Of a stretch of 7,969 bases of DNA, positions 6,918 through 7,969 are shown piece after piece. The DNA is taken from positions 1 through 7,969 of the forward strand of contig JAFYIK010000098.1 of NCBI GenBank assembly GCA_017538685.1, in the 5' to 3' direction. The notes under the pieces are model-generated. The model saw only the letters and a program-made list of their open reading frames with translations, did no database searches and had not been told where the DNA came from. How positions within the stretch are numbered: the first letter of the stretch is position 1; each line of letters starts with the position of its first letter. The DNA is from Bacteroidales bacterium. GTDB taxonomy: Bacteria > Bacteroidota > Bacteroidia > Bacteroidales > UBA932. The position numbers and the translations under genes are program-made.

Positions 6918-7969
6918 GGTAAGAATAGGCTCTGAACCCCTTCTTCTGGGCGGCACGAACCCCATCGTCGTCCAGACTATGTGCAATACGCACACCTTCG
7001 ACGAAGAAGGCACCCTCGAACAATGCCGAAGGATGGCGGCTGCGGGCGCTCAGATGATACGTATCACCGTGCCCGGCGTGCAGGATGTGCCGCACATCCG
7101 CGCAATACGCGAAAAGCTGCGTTCTGAGGGGATTATAGCCCCGATAGTAGCAGACATACACTTCTCCTCCGCCACGGCCCTGGAAGTGGCTCCGTTCGTC
7201 GATAAAGTCAGGATCAATCCCGGCAATTTCCATAAAGACCACGAAAAGGCGCGCGAGCAGTTCGCCGCCCTTATCGCGATATGCAAGCGCAGCGGCACGG
7301 CCATCCGCATAGGCGTGAACCACGGCTCGCTCGGAGCTTACATAACCGAGCGCTACGGCAACACGCCGGAGGCGATGGCAATCGCCGCGATGGAGTGGGT
7401 GCGTATGTGCTCCGAGGCCGACTTCGACCAGGTAGTGGTGTCGCTGAAATCATCGAACACCGTCACTATGGTCCAGGCCTACCGTAACCTCGTGCGTATG
7501 ATGCAGGCTGAGGGCAAGATCTACCCTCTCCACGTCGGAGTGACCGAAGCCGGCAACGGCGACAGCGGCCGCATCAAGTCCTGCGTGGGCATCGCTACCC
7601 TGCTGGAGGAAGGCATAGGCGACACGATACGCGTGTCCCTGACCGAGGATCCTGTCAACGAACTGCCGGTGGCGCAATATCTGGCCGCACGCTACAGCGG
7701 CTGCGCGATGCCTGAGCTCCCCGAGCGCGAGCTGCAGATGCTGGATGCCGCCTGCACCTGGGGCCCCAAGCTTATGAACCGCGAAATCGACGAGATCCCG
7801 GACACCGTGGATCCTTACCTCCGCGACGAAATAATGCAGGCCGCGCGGCGTCGCTTCTACAAACCCGAGTACATCGCCTGCCCCGGCTGCGGACGCACTA
7901 TGTACGACCTTCAGAAAGCCTTCGAGGAGGTGAAAGCCAAGACCGCAGGCCTCAAGGACATAGTGATAG
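6889..7969 (+). CDS. ispG: 4-hydroxy-3-methylbut-2-enyl-diphosphate synthase IspG (3' end cut by window)
   Basis: IspG converts MEcPP to HMBPP, the penultimate step of the MEP isoprenoid pathway, using a [4Fe-4S] cluster in the cytoplasm. The first 360 codons are present and no stop is reached. The start is ATG 6889, shortly after an in-frame TAG at 6883-6885; it overlaps the upstream gene by 29 bases in another frame and gives MARTRLSTSEVRIG, with the conserved GGTNPI soon after. TIM-barrel landmarks are RINPGN (108-113), NHGSLG (144-149), VTEAG with E220, and RVSLTEDP from 248. The cluster domain begins with C331-PG-C334-GRTMYDLQ. The third Cys and the NGPGE glutamate should lie just past the window edge. 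CPGCGRT and NHGSLG match the Bacteroidota/plant long type, yet only 83 residues separate RVSL from the first Cys, so the large inserted domain of that type is nearly absent. The protein would be about 400 residues rather than about 600 (inferred). Confidence 0.96.
   Translation, partial: MARTRLSTSEVRIGSEPLLLGGTNPIVVQTMCNTHTFDEEGTLEQCRRMAAAGAQMIRITVPGVQDVPHIRAIREKLRSEGIIAPIVADIHFSSATALEVAPFVDKVRINPGNFHKDHEKAREQFAALIAICKRSGTAIRIGVNHGSLGAYITERYGNTPEAMAIAAMEWVRMCSEADFDQVVVSLKSSNTVTMVQAYRNLVRMMQAEGKIYPLHVGVTEAGNGDSGRIKSCVGIATLLEEGIGDTIRVSLTEDPVNELPVAQYLAARYSGCAMPELPERELQMLDAACTWGPKLMNREIDEIPDTVDPYLRDEIMQAARRRFYKPEYIACPGCGRTMYDLQKAFEEVKAKTAGLKDIVI

Noticed and set aside
1..7969. Mobile elements, CRISPR arrays, attachment sites or horizontally acquired genes
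   Set aside because: No transposase, integrase, direct-repeat array or change in composition was seen; all five genes share the same codon style, including avoidance of CATG.

Overview
The window reads as a chromosomal core-gene cluster from a member of the Bacteroidota, most likely the order Bacteroidales. The assignment rests on a lipoprotein with a Bacteroidota-type Ig-like domain, a PorT-like outer-membrane barrel, and an IspG whose motifs (GGTNPI, RINPGN, NHGSLG, CPGCGRT) match the Bacteroidota/plant type. Shine-Dalgarno sequences are also absent before the genes, as is usual in this phylum. Coding is GC-rich with C or G favoured at third positions, which is high for Bacteroides proper and suggests an Alistipes-like or uncultured faecal lineage (weak inference).

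Layout: positions 1-109 are non-coding and hold four closely packed short inverted repeats. Five genes then follow, all on the + strand with almost no gaps: ligA (110-2185), a long RelA/SpoT homologue (2192-4231), an Ig-like-domain lipoprotein (4228-6042), a small outer-membrane beta-barrel protein (6045-6917), and ispG (6889 to the window end, incomplete). The junctions are +6 nt, a 4-nt ATGA overlap, +2 nt and a 29-nt overlap, so this is very probably one transcript with translational coupling. No internal promoter or terminator is visible.

The products belong to different systems: DNA nick sealing (LigA), (p)ppGpp stress signalling (Rel), envelope proteins of unknown role, and the MEP isoprenoid pathway (IspG). 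The grouping looks like housekeeping genes sharing a transcript rather than a dedicated pathway.

Three things stand out. First, the palindrome CATG does not occur once in 7969 nt, although about 31 would be expected by simple chance. Codons before internal Met codons switch from the usual C ending to a T ending, which points to long-term avoidance of this tetranucleotide and suggests a CATG-specific restriction or methylation system in the lineage. Second, IspG has the Bacteroidota-type barrel but only about 50 extra residues where related enzymes carry a large inserted domain. Third, the Rel protein appears to have a much shortened helical domain between TGS and the conserved-cysteine region. 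No mobile element, CRISPR array, tRNA or rRNA gene was seen.
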